DNA of 64,000 nucleotides from Oscillospiraceae bacterium. Lineage in GTDB: Bacteria; Bacillota; Clostridia; Oscillospirales; CAG-272. The notes beneath the pieces are model-generated. The model made no database searches and was not told the DNA's origin. It saw only the letters and a list, made by a program, of their open reading frames with translations. The translations under genes were made by a program, and so were the position numbers. Where the stretch lies: positions 1-64,000 of the forward strand of contig SVRP01000005.1 of assembly GCA_015064735.1 (NCBI GenBank), given 5' to 3'. Positions 8,747 through 15,410 of this stretch are shown piece by piece. The first letter of the stretch is position 1. Each line of letters begins with the position of its first letter.

Positions 8747-8793
8747 GGGGGCTGTCTCAAATGCGGTAAAAAGCATTTGAGACAGCCCCTTTG
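8747..8793 (+). terminator. Rho-independent terminator after the SDR/dehydroquinase-like operon
   Basis: GGGGCTGTCTCAAATGC at 8747-8763 pairs with GCATTTGAGACAGCCCC at 8772-8788, followed by TTTGA. The 17-bp stem is very strong. It ends the transcript 8 bp after the stop codon. Confidence 0.85.
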
Positions 8794-8812
8794 AACGTAT
8801 TAATTTTATTGC

Positions 8813-8885
8813 CTTTTAAGTATTACTTGAAGTATCTCGCGAGAAGTCCCTCGAATGCCTTACCGTGACGAGCCTCGTCGCGAGC
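8813..8885 (-). pseudogene. Remnant of a rubrerythrin gene (3' end only)
   Basis: About 73 bp closely match the 3' end of the intact rubrerythrin gene at 12872-13417, including the first bases after its stop codon (CTTTTAAGTATTA). On the minus strand it encodes [20 protein letters not shown] and a stop, compared with the same residues ending RYFG in the intact gene. Similarity ends abruptly at 8886 and no upstream part of the gene is present. This is a decayed or incomplete duplicate, not an expressed gene. The rest of 8886-9027 holds nothing that I recognise. Confidence 0.8.
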
Positions 8886-9027
8886 TTTGAGCGCGAAAGG
8901 CTTTGCAGTGTAAGACTTTCGGAGTTTGTTTGCTTGCAATTGAGACTATAAAAAAGTGTATCTTTCCAATAAAAGAGGTCATTCTGGCAAAGACATCATA
9001 CATATAAGATTGAGTGAATTTAAATCA

Positions 9028-9843
9028 TCATATTCTATTATGCAGATCTCTGAATTTTCGAGGAGAGACGCCTACGCATTTCTTGAAAATATCGCTGAAA
9101 TACGCAGGAGAGCTATATCCGAGCGACTCACTTATCTCATTTACCGAAAGAAATCCGTTCTGAAGGAGCTCCTTTGCGGATTCTATGCGTATTTCGTTGC
9201 GGTAATCCAGGGGAGTTACTCCTGTTACCTGCTTGAAAACACGGGCAAAATGATATTTGCTCATACAACACATGGCGGCATAATCCTCAAGGCGCAGATT
9301 GCTTTCGCAATTTATCTTCATGTGCGCAATGGCGTTGGCTACGCTCCTCAGCTGCTTGTCAGACGAATAGTCAAGCTGTGCCGCCTCTCTTTGTATTATT
9401 GAAAGAAGCTGTAAAAGTCGAGATATACACAGTATCTCATAGTGGGGGCGCTTTTGAAGAGTTTCCTCGATTATTTCCTCGAAAATTGCCGACGTACGGT
9501 TGTGGTGCTCAAATGAATATATTTGCGACGTATTAAGACTTATGCCGTCGGGGAGCGAGTCGCATTGAAAATGAACGTAATAAAACTCAGAGGTCTTTGA
9601 GCTCTCGGTTATATGGTGCTGCTTTTCATTCGGGGCGAAGATTATGAAGGCTCCTGCCTCAGCCACACGCTTTTTATCGAGAAAAAAGCTTTCTCTTCCC
9701 TTGGCAATGTAAAACAAGAGCCAGTCAGATCTTCCCTGAGGACGGCATATAACGCGTTGGGGCTCTGCGAAAATGTGACCGCAGCTGATAAGCGTCATAC
9801 CAGCAAGGCTTTCTTTTTGTTCGGAATAGCTACAGAATCTCAT
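9028..9843 (-). CDS. AraC-family transcriptional regulator with cupin domain
   Basis: This is a 271-residue regulator. Residues about 25-110 resemble the AraC sugar-binding cupin (DWLLFYIAKGRESFFLD, FAPNEKQHHI, FYYVHFQC). The C-terminal domain has both helix-turn-helix units (LEDYAAMCCMSKYHFARVF and VNEISESLGYSSPAYFSDIF, ending GVSPRKFRD). The ATG at 9843 has AGGAGAT 11 bp upstream. It diverges from the dehydrogenase/hydrolase/aldolase operon at 9973-12501 and is its likely regulator. Confidence 0.92.
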   Translation of the reverse strand: MRFCSYSEQKESLAGMTLISCGHIFAEPQRVICRPQGRSDWLLFYIAKGRESFFLDKKRVAEAGAFIIFAPNEKQHHITESSKTSEFYYVHFQCDSLPDGISLNTSQIYSFEHHNRTSAIFEEIIEETLQKRPHYEILCISRLLQLLSIIQREAAQLDYSSDKQLRSVANAIAHMKINCESNLRLEDYAAMCCMSKYHFARVFKQVTGVTPLDYRNEIRIESAKELLQNGFLSVNEISESLGYSSPAYFSDIFKKCVGVSPRKFRDLHNRI

Positions 9844-9898
9844 ATGGCAACGTATCTCCTGTGAGCAATATTTCTAAAGTAAACAGCAATAAAACCTA

Positions 9899-9927
9899 TT
9901 TACTTTATTAAATTATAGCATTATAAT
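9899..9927 (+). promoter_or_regulatory. Promoter of the GldA-like/MBL/aldolase operon
   Basis: TTTACT at 9899-9904 and TATAAT at 9922-9927 are 17 bp apart, 45 bp before the start codon at 9973. It lies in the intergenic gap shared with the divergent AraC gene. Confidence 0.7.
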
Positions 9928-9972
9928 AGAACTGTGTCAAGCCCCTAAATAAAATTAAAGGAGAAGCTTAAA

Positions 9973-11064
9973 ATGCCAATAAAGGAAAAATCGTTTCGCA
10001 TAGGTTGCGGCAGATACCTGCAGGAAGCAGGAATTTTGCAGAGTCTTGGAGAAGAGGTGCTTCGTTTAGGAAGATTTCCCCTTATCGTTGGAGGTAAGAC
10101 TGCTCTGGAAATTACCCGTGAAAGAATAGAAAACAGCGTAAAGGATGCTTGCGAGAAATATTTTATTGAGGTGCATCGCGGTACGTGTAACCACGAGAGG
10201 GCAAAAGAGCTTGCAGAGTTTGCGAATGCCGAGGGATATGACGTTATCGTAGGCGTAGGCGGCGGAGTTATAATGGACTTTTCAAAGCTCATAGGCTTCT
10301 ACGCAGAGCTTCCCGTTATAAACGTTCCCACCTCGTCGGCTACTTGCGCGGCGTACACACCTCTCAGCGTATGCTACAGCCCTGAGGGAAAGACGGTTGG
10401 AAGCCGACACTATGAAAGAGAAGTAGATGCGGTTCTTGCCGACACGGAAATTCTCGTAAATCAGCCCCCAAGACTTTTGCTTGCGGGAATGTTTGATGCT
10501 ATTGCTAAATTTATTGAAATAAAGCACCGCTTTGCAGAGGAAAACACGGATTGCCCTCTCGGACTTGACTGGGCGTACGCTATGTCACAGTACTCATACG
10601 CAGAGCTTTGCAAAAAGACTGAGCCTTGTCTTTACAATATGGAAAAGGGTGAAATTACAGATACTGTGGAGCATGTGATCTTCACCTCTGTTGCGGCAAC
10701 CGGCGTGATCAGCGGTATCGCCCGTGGGTCTAACCAGACGGCTTTGGCGCACAAGTTCTATGAGATAACCCGTGTGCTTTACTATGAGGATTCCCGTCCT
10801 TATCTCCACGGCGAGATAGTAGGCGTAGGACTTCTCCTTCAGAATGCGTTTAACGGCGAGGCCGAGAACAACGGTGATCTCATAGCTCTTATGAAGAAGT
10901 ACGGTATGCCCAGCTGTCTAACCGATATTGGTCTTAAGGCTACTCCCGAAACCTTTGAGGCGTACTACGATAAACTCGTAAATACAAGCGCTATCAGCGA
11001 AAGCGGAGAGGGCGGAAAGCAGAGACTTCGCACCGCTATGGAATATCTCTGGAGGCTTGGCTGA
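9973..11064 (+). CDS. Iron-containing alcohol dehydrogenase family (glycerol dehydrogenase-like)
   Basis: This is a 363-residue protein of the superfamily that includes GldA, sn-glycerol-1-phosphate dehydrogenase and dehydroquinate synthase. GVGGGVIMDFSK near residue 98 is the nucleotide-binding motif. The metal ligands are probably Asp in GMFDAIAK, His in TALAHKF and His in PYLHGEIVG. It probably oxidises a secondary alcohol of a polyol or sugar acid with NAD+, using Zn2+ or Fe2+. The ribosome site is AAAGGAGA. The gene ends 2 bp before the ATG of the metallo-hydrolase and heads a three-gene operon that ends with a KDPG-type aldolase, so the substrate is probably a sugar acid or cyclitol rather than glycerol. 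Confidence 0.85.
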   Translation: MPIKEKSFRIGCGRYLQEAGILQSLGEEVLRLGRFPLIVGGKTALEITRERIENSVKDACEKYFIEVHRGTCNHERAKELAEFANAEGYDVIVGVGGGVIMDFSKLIGFYAELPVINVPTSSATCAAYTPLSVCYSPEGKTVGSRHYEREVDAVLADTEILVNQPPRLLLAGMFDAIAKFIEIKHRFAEENTDCPLGLDWAYAMSQYSYAELCKKTEPCLYNMEKGEITDTVEHVIFTSVAATGVISGIARGSNQTALAHKFYEITRVLYYEDSRPYLHGEIVGVGLLLQNAFNGEAENNGDLIALMKKYGMPSCLTDIGLKATPETFEAYYDKLVNTSAISESGEGGKQRLRTAMEYLWRLG

Positions 11065-11065
11065 T

Positions 11066-11863
11066 ATGGAGCAGAATTTTTGGGAAGAATACATAGCCCC
11101 CGCACGGATTTTCGGAAATCTGTATTTTGTAGGCACACGTCCCGCGTCCACGCATCTTATTGATACGGGCGACGGACTTATAGTGATAGATGCGGGCTTT
11201 CCCGAGGCATTGCCTCAGGTTCTGGAAAACATACGCACCATTGGATTTGATCCTTCGGATATTAAGATAATATTGCTCTCTCACGGTCACTATGACCATG
11301 CGGGGGCTGCCCTTGAGCTGTCAAGGATAACGGGAGCGCAGATCTATTTGGGTGCTCCTGACCTGAAGATGGTCAACGGAGAGGAGGATTCAAGTCTTGC
11401 GGAACTTTTTGACGTAAAGTTTACACAACTCTTCACTCCCGACGTTCTGCTTGGCGACCGAGACAGGGTAGCTTTAGGTAACACTGATATACTTTGCCTT
11501 CTAACTCCCGGACATACTGACGGAACTCTATCCTTCTTCTTTGACGTGACAGACGGCGAGAAAACGTACAGAGCGGGAATGTTTGGCGGTGCGGGTACAA
11601 ATACGCTGACTAAGGAATTTCTTACGTCCCACGGTCTGCCATATTCAAAAAGAGATGAATTTTTGAATTCTGTAAGGCGTCTTGAGGACGAGCGTGTGGA
11701 AATATTCCTTGGTAATCACGTTGAGAACAACGATACCGAGGGTAAGCTGAAAAGACAGGCGGCAGGAGAGACGGACGCCTTCCTTGCTCCCTCTGAATGG
11801 CTTGAATTTTTGAGATCGCGCAGAGAACGGCTGAAAAAGGTTATGGAAGGAGATCGAAAATGA
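11066..11863 (+). CDS. Metallo-beta-lactamase-fold hydrolase, subclass B3-like
   Basis: This is a 265-residue protein. SHGHYDHAG near residue 75 is the HxHxDH metal site; PGHTDG supplies the next His and GNHVEN probably the last. The segment YRAGMFGGAG replaces the usual bridging Asp, as in subclass B3 enzymes. Given its neighbours, the activity is more likely a lactonase or ester hydrolase than a beta-lactamase, and there is no signal peptide. The ATG at 11066 has GGAGG 10 bp upstream; an in-frame TTG at 11057 is less likely. It overlaps the aldolase start by 4 bp, so translation is coupled. Confidence 0.85.
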   Translation: MEQNFWEEYIAPARIFGNLYFVGTRPASTHLIDTGDGLIVIDAGFPEALPQVLENIRTIGFDPSDIKIILLSHGHYDHAGAALELSRITGAQIYLGAPDLKMVNGEEDSSLAELFDVKFTQLFTPDVLLGDRDRVALGNTDILCLLTPGHTDGTLSFFFDVTDGEKTYRAGMFGGAGTNTLTKEFLTSHGLPYSKRDEFLNSVRRLEDERVEIFLGNHVENNDTEGKLKRQAAGETDAFLAPSEWLEFLRSRRERLKKVMEGDRK

Positions 11864-12501
11864 ACGCAACCATAGAGAAAATATTAAATGAAAAGATAGT
11901 TATAATAGTGAGAGGCGTTCCGAAGGATAAGCTCTCGGAGCTTGGAGAAGCGCTTTACCGTGGGGGTATCCGAGCAATGGAATGTACCTACGACGCAAGG
12001 GGTAAGGTATCCGATGAGGAGACAGCAGAGGGAATAGGACTTCTCGCAAAGCAGCTTGAAGGCAGAATGACCGTGGGTGCGGGTACGGTGCTTAGTGCCC
12101 GTCAGGTTCAGCTCACCGCGGCGGCAGGAGGAAAATTTATAATTTCTCCCGATACTAACGTTGAGGTAATAGCGGAGACAAAGAAGCTCGGATTGGTAAG
12201 TATCCCCGGTGCGATTACCGCAAGTGAGGCTACCGTGGCTCACCGAGCAGGAGCGGATTTTGTAAAGCTTTTCCCCATATCTCAGCTTGGAGCGGGATAC
12301 GTAAAGGCACTTTGTGCACCTCTGTCCCATATTCGTTTCCTTGCGGTAGGCGGTGTAAATTCCGACAGTATGCTTGAGTATATGAAGAACGGCGCCTGCG
12401 GAGTTGGTATCGGATTGAACGCTGAGGATAAGCAAGCCATCGCTCGCGGAGATTTCGACTTTATTGAGTCCAAATACCGTGAAATGGTAAATAAGCTGTA
12501 A
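11860..12501 (+). CDS. eda: Bifunctional 2-keto-3-deoxy-phosphogluconate/4-hydroxy-2-oxoglutarate-type aldolase
   Basis: This is a 213-residue class I aldolase of the KDPG family, which cleaves 2-keto-3-deoxy sugar acids to pyruvate and an aldehyde. The catalytic Glu (AMECTYD), the Schiff-base Lys (ADFVKLFP), the GAGTVL phosphate/substrate loop and the GGVNSD motif are present. The ribosome site GAAGGAGA lies in the end of the hydrolase gene. It is the last gene of the operon that starts at 9973. No KDG kinase or dehydratase of the usual IlvD, enolase or DapA families is nearby; the dehydroquinase-like protein at 7975 could supply the dehydration step, which is inference. Confidence 0.9.
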   Translation: MNATIEKILNEKIVIIVRGVPKDKLSELGEALYRGGIRAMECTYDARGKVSDEETAEGIGLLAKQLEGRMTVGAGTVLSARQVQLTAAAGGKFIISPDTNVEVIAETKKLGLVSIPGAITASEATVAHRAGADFVKLFPISQLGAGYVKALCAPLSHIRFLAVGGVNSDSMLEYMKNGACGVGIGLNAEDKQAIARGDFDFIESKYREMVNKL

Positions 12502-12642
12502 GGCTTCCTTATATAAATTAAACACATATAGAATAAAATCCAATATTAAAAAGTATGAGACTATTGCATTAAAATATATAAATTTATGCACATATAAAAA
12601 TTTTGCAGTAAAATGACATTCGCAAAATTTCCGCAAACACTT

Positions 12643-12675
12643 CCCCGCTCTTGTTCACAAGAGCGGGGATTTTTG
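12643..12675 (+). terminator. Terminator downstream of the aldolase operon
   Basis: CCCCGCTCTTG at 12643-12653 pairs with CAAGAGCGGGG at 12658-12668, followed by ATTTTTG. It lies about 140 bp after the aldolase stop codon. Confidence 0.8.
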
Positions 12676-12804
12676 ATATAATAATGCTATTAAAAAACTT
12701 CCAATATTAAGGCTTCCAATTTGGCTTCCAATTTGCAACAGCCACAAGCAGAATGTTCCAATAAAGTTCCACAGTCAAAGCCCATTTTGGAGCAAAGAAG
12801 GCAT

Positions 12805-12834
12805 AAAAGAAGAGCGATCGTATGACCGCTCTTC
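12805..12834 (-). terminator. Terminator downstream of rubrerythrin
   Basis: On the minus strand GAAGAGCG (12827-12834) pairs with CGCTCTTC (12809-12816), followed by TTTTA. It lies 38 bp after the rubrerythrin stop codon. Confidence 0.75.
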
Positions 12835-12871
12835 AGTGCGTGAAAGCCTTATGTTTATTGACTTTTAAGTA

Positions 12872-13417
12872 TTAGCCGAAGTATCTTGCGAGAAGTCCCT
12901 CGAATGCCTTGCCGTGGCGAGCTTCGTCGCGAGCCATCTCGTGAACGGTGTCGTGGATAGCGTCGAGATTGAGTGCCTTTGCTCTCTTTGCGAGATCGAA
13001 CTTGCCCTCGGTTGCGCCGTTCTCTGCCGCAACTCTCATCTCAAGGTTCTTCTTGGTAGAGTCGGTTACGACCTCTCCGAGAAGCTCAGCAAACTTTGCT
13101 GCATGCTCTGCTTCCTCGTAAGCTGCCTTTTCCCAGTAAAGACCGATCTCGGGGTAGCCCTCTCTGTGAGCAACTCTTGCCATTGCAAGATACATACCAA
13201 CCTCGGTGCACTCGCCCATGAAATTAGCTCTGAGGTCCATCATGATGTCCTCGGGAGCGCCCTGAGCTACGCCTACAACGTGCTCTGCTGCCCAAGTGAG
13301 ACCCTCGTCTGCCTGCTTATTGAACTTTTCAGCGGGAACCTTGCACTGGGGGCATCTTTCGGGAGCTGCATCTCCCTCGTGAACGTAACCGCATACTGAA
13401 CATACCCATTTTGCCAT
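12872..13417 (-). CDS. rbr: Rubrerythrin with N-terminal rubredoxin domain (reverse rubrerythrin)
   Basis: This is a 181-residue non-haem iron protein that reduces H2O2 in anaerobes. Residues 4-30 form the rubredoxin-like Fe(Cys)4 site ([17 protein letters not shown]). The remainder is a ferritin-like diiron domain with the Glu/His ligands seen in [16 protein letters not shown] and ARDEARHG. The rubredoxin part is at the N-terminus, the reverse of the classical order. The ribosome site is AAAGGAGA. It lies 33 bp downstream of the PerR-type gene on the same strand, so the two are probably one peroxide-responsive unit. Confidence 0.93.
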   Translation of the reverse strand: MAKWVCSVCGYVHEGDAAPERCPQCKVPAEKFNKQADEGLTWAAEHVVGVAQGAPEDIMMDLRANFMGECTEVGMYLAMARVAHREGYPEIGLYWEKAAYEEAEHAAKFAELLGEVVTDSTKKNLEMRVAAENGATEGKFDLAKRAKALNLDAIHDTVHEMARDEARHGKAFEGLLARYFG

Positions 13418-13450
13418 AATAATAAATCTCCTTTTAATAAATAATAATTT

Positions 13451-13852
13451 TTAATTTTTGTTTTGATTGTTTTTGCGACATTCCTCGCACAGACCAAAGA
13501 ACTCTACGTGGCAATCCTCAATGCTGAAGCCTTGGCATCCCTCGGCTCCGTCGCTTATATTGTCCGTATCAAGCTCTACTCTGACGTCGGCTACCGCTCC
13601 GCAACACTTACAGGTAACGTGATAATGCTTTCCTAACGTAAAATCGTACCTGTCGTTTGCTTCGCAAAGCTTAAGTCTCTGAATAACTCCCTCTTCGGCG
13701 GCCTCAGCCAAGATTCGGTAGACTGTTGCGCGGCTGATACCCGGATACTTTTCGTGTACCGCGTCGTACACCATACCTGCCGAAGGGTGGTTGGTCATAC
13801 TGCTGAAAACATCGGAAACAATACCCTTTTGCAGAGTGTTTCGTTTTGCCAT
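13451..13852 (-). CDS. perR: Fur-family regulator, PerR-type peroxide sensor
   Basis: This is a 133-residue Fur-family repressor. The winged-helix part (ISRATVYRILAEAAEEGVI) is followed by the metal-binding motifs GKHYHVTCKCC and FFGLCEEC, which supply the structural zinc cysteines. The family regulates peroxide or iron stress genes. Placement directly upstream of rubrerythrin favours PerR over Fur, but I cannot prove the metal specificity. A near-palindromic box overlaps its own promoter, which suggests autorepression. Confidence 0.85.
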   Translation of the reverse strand: MAKRNTLQKGIVSDVFSSMTNHPSAGMVYDAVHEKYPGISRATVYRILAEAAEEGVIQRLKLCEANDRYDFTLGKHYHVTCKCCGAVADVRVELDTDNISDGAEGCQGFSIEDCHVEFFGLCEECRKNNQNKN

Positions 13853-13883
13853 TTTAGTATTCCGTCCTTATTAGGATTTATTC

Positions 13884-13919
13884 TTGATATTATTATACCA
13901 TAAAAATTTCGTTTGTCAA
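13884..13919 (-). promoter_or_regulatory. perR-rbr promoter with PerR-box-like sequence
   Basis: On the minus strand TTGACA (13914-13919) and TATAAT (13892-13897) are 16 bp apart. GTATAATAATATCAA at 13884-13898 agrees with the Bacillus PerR box (TTATAAT-N-ATTATAA) at 10 of 14 positions and covers the -10 element, so a bound repressor would block transcription. Confidence 0.55.
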
Positions 13920-13978
13920 TAGGTTTTTAAAAATTTTTTTATTTTTTTAAAACAAATTTTTACCGGATCAGATCATCA

Positions 13979-14017
13979 AAAAAGGATGCCGCAAAATAAT
14001 TTGTGACATCCTTTTTA
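13979..14017 (-). terminator. Terminator downstream of the antiporter gene
   Basis: On the minus strand AAAAAGGATG pairs with CATCCTTTTT across 13979-14017. The inner part CACAAATTATTTTGCG extends the stem with one mismatch. It lies 11 bp after the antiporter stop codon. Confidence 0.7.
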
Positions 14018-14027
14018 TTATTGCATT

Positions 14028-15197
14028 TTACGCGCAAACGATAAACTGAACCGCGCAGAAGCCGACATAGAGACAGAGCAAGCTTATTCCCTGCACTCTT
14101 GAAAGCTTTCCTCTTATGAGTGTGGGAACAGTAAGAATTGCCATTACCGCAAACATAATGGGTATATCAAGAACGAAGGACGAGTTTATTCCTCCGATGG
14201 TTGCCGCAGAGGGAACCGCAAAGGGGGCGATAGACGTAGAAACACCGCTTACGAGCACAAGGTTGAAAAGGTTTGCTCCTATAATATTTCCGAGTGAGAG
14301 TGCGCCGTGACCCTTTGCCAGAGACGTAATTGCCGTAACAAGCTCAGGCAAGGACGTGCCGAGCGCTACGAAGGTAAGAGATATAACAGTCTGAGGAACG
14401 CCAAGCTTCTCGGCGATGAAAATACCGCTGTCAACGAGAAGGTTTGCTCCTCCCGCTATTACACCCGCTCCGACTATTATAAAGAATATATCGCGAAGCA
14501 TAGCGGAGGGCGACTTCTTCGCCATATAACTTGCTATTGCGCTTACAGCGTACGCAAGGAATACAGCCATCATCGCAATGCCTATCCATCTTATTACAGA
14601 GCCTTTGTATATCATAAACGCTCCGCCGACAGCTACGACCGCAAGCTCCACAAGAAGTCCCACAAAGGAGAAGGGCTTTGCTTCTTCTTCCTCGTGTTCT
14701 TCGGGTTCATTTTGGGTTTCAAGCTTATCTATATCCACCGAGGGCTTTTTCTTCATTGAAAGAACGGTAAGCATCATATACACCACAAATGCCGCAAGAA
14801 GGACAAATCCTACCCAGCGATAGAAATATCCCGTTGTATATGCCATGATAGAATAGAATGCCGCCGCCGCAAAGAAGAAGGTTACGGGGATTATCATAGA
14901 CTTACGCTCAGCCTTTCCGGGCTTTATTGCTATGGTAATTGCGGCTATAAGCGAGGTGTTACAAATGATAGAGCCTATTGCGTTTCCGTATGCCATTGCT
15001 CCGGCACCCGCCATTGCGCCCTGCGCCGACACCATTACCTCGGGAAGTGTCGTACCGATAGATACAACCGTTGCGCCTATAAGAAGTTCGGGAAGATGAA
15101 AGCGGCGGGCAATACCCGACGCACTGTCAACGAACCAATCTCCGCCCTTAATAAGCATAAGAAGTCCTACGATGAATAATAAAATCTGAAATGCCAT
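14028..15197 (-). CDS. CaCA-family calcium/sodium (cation) antiporter
   Basis: This is a 389-residue membrane protein of the YrbG type with ten to eleven predicted helices in two homologous halves. The ion-binding repeats are visible: GTTLPEVMVSAQG with GNAIGSIICNTSL in the first half, and GTSLPELVTAITS with GNIIGANLFNLVLV in the second. An acidic cytoplasmic loop (NEPEEHEEEEAKP) separates them. The start at 15197 was chosen for its AGGAGAGG site; a frame open to 15338 runs through the leader RNA. The gene is preceded by a manganese-type riboswitch, so it may export Mn2+ rather than, or as well as, Ca2+. Confidence 0.88.
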   Translation of the reverse strand: MAFQILLFIVGLLMLIKGGDWFVDSASGIARRFHLPELLIGATVVSIGTTLPEVMVSAQGAMAGAGAMAYGNAIGSIICNTSLIAAITIAIKPGKAERKSMIIPVTFFFAAAAFYSIMAYTTGYFYRWVGFVLLAAFVVYMMLTVLSMKKKPSVDIDKLETQNEPEEHEEEEAKPFSFVGLLVELAVVAVGGAFMIYKGSVIRWIGIAMMAVFLAYAVSAIASYMAKKSPSAMLRDIFFIIVGAGVIAGGANLLVDSGIFIAEKLGVPQTVISLTFVALGTSLPELVTAITSLAKGHGALSLGNIIGANLFNLVLVSGVSTSIAPFAVPSAATIGGINSSFVLDIPIMFAVMAILTVPTLIRGKLSRVQGISLLCLYVGFCAVQFIVCA

Positions 15198-15226
15198 TTT
15201 TCCTCTCCTATTTTTATTTTGTGCAT

Positions 15227-15360
15227 AAAAAAGACCCAATACGCAAGGTTTCCCCCTGTGTATTGAGTCTGGTTTTTTAAAGCAAGCCAAGCCGTTTTCG
15301 ACCTGTGATGTTGACTTACTACGCACATGTGTGCGCAACTACTCCCTCATACAATGCTTC
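15227..15360 (-). promoter_or_regulatory. yybP-ykoY-type (manganese) riboswitch with terminator
   Basis: Read on the minus strand, the leader has AAGCA (near 15355-15359) able to pair with TGCTT (near 15279-15285) as P1. Next come the conserved AGGGAGTAG, a P2 hairpin GCGCAC/GTGCGT, the conserved GTCAACATCA, and a hairpin AGGTCG-AAAA-CGGCTT. These match the yybP-ykoY class, which senses Mn2+. A terminator follows at 15227-15269 (GACTCAATAC pairing with GTATTGGGTC, then TTTTTT), about 30 bp before the antiporter start. Metal binding presumably relieves termination. The class is recognised by eye, not by a covariance model. Confidence 0.75.
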
Positions 15361-15410
15361 TATATTATACCTTATTTTGCAAAGGTTGTCAATATGTTAT
15401 TATGAAAATA

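Larger units (their letters stand above)
12502..12871. other. Intergenic region, no gene seen
   Basis: These 370 bp are AT-rich and lie between convergent operons. They hold two terminators (listed separately). Between them, TTCCAAT recurs in a row as ACTTCCAATATTAA, GGCTTCCAATTT and GGCTTCCAATTT (12698-12735), with two further TTCCA units at 12754-12772. I see no open frame with a ribosome site and no tRNA. Confidence 0.6.

Noticed and set aside
8747-8793. Hairpin at 8747 as part of an insertion sequence or MITE
   Set aside because: It is a single stem directly after a stop codon, and a similar GGCTGTCTC stem follows groEL. Both behave as ordinary terminators and no target-site duplication is visible.
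9973-11064. Assignment as 3-dehydroquinate synthase (aroB) to pair with the dehydroquinase-like gene
   Set aside because: The nucleotide-binding and metal motifs fit the glycerol dehydrogenase side of the superfamily better, and the operon partners are catabolic.
12502-12871. Possible CRISPR-like array in the TTCCAAT repeats
   Set aside because: The units are only 7-10 bp and nearly adjacent, without spacers of constant length and without cas genes nearby.
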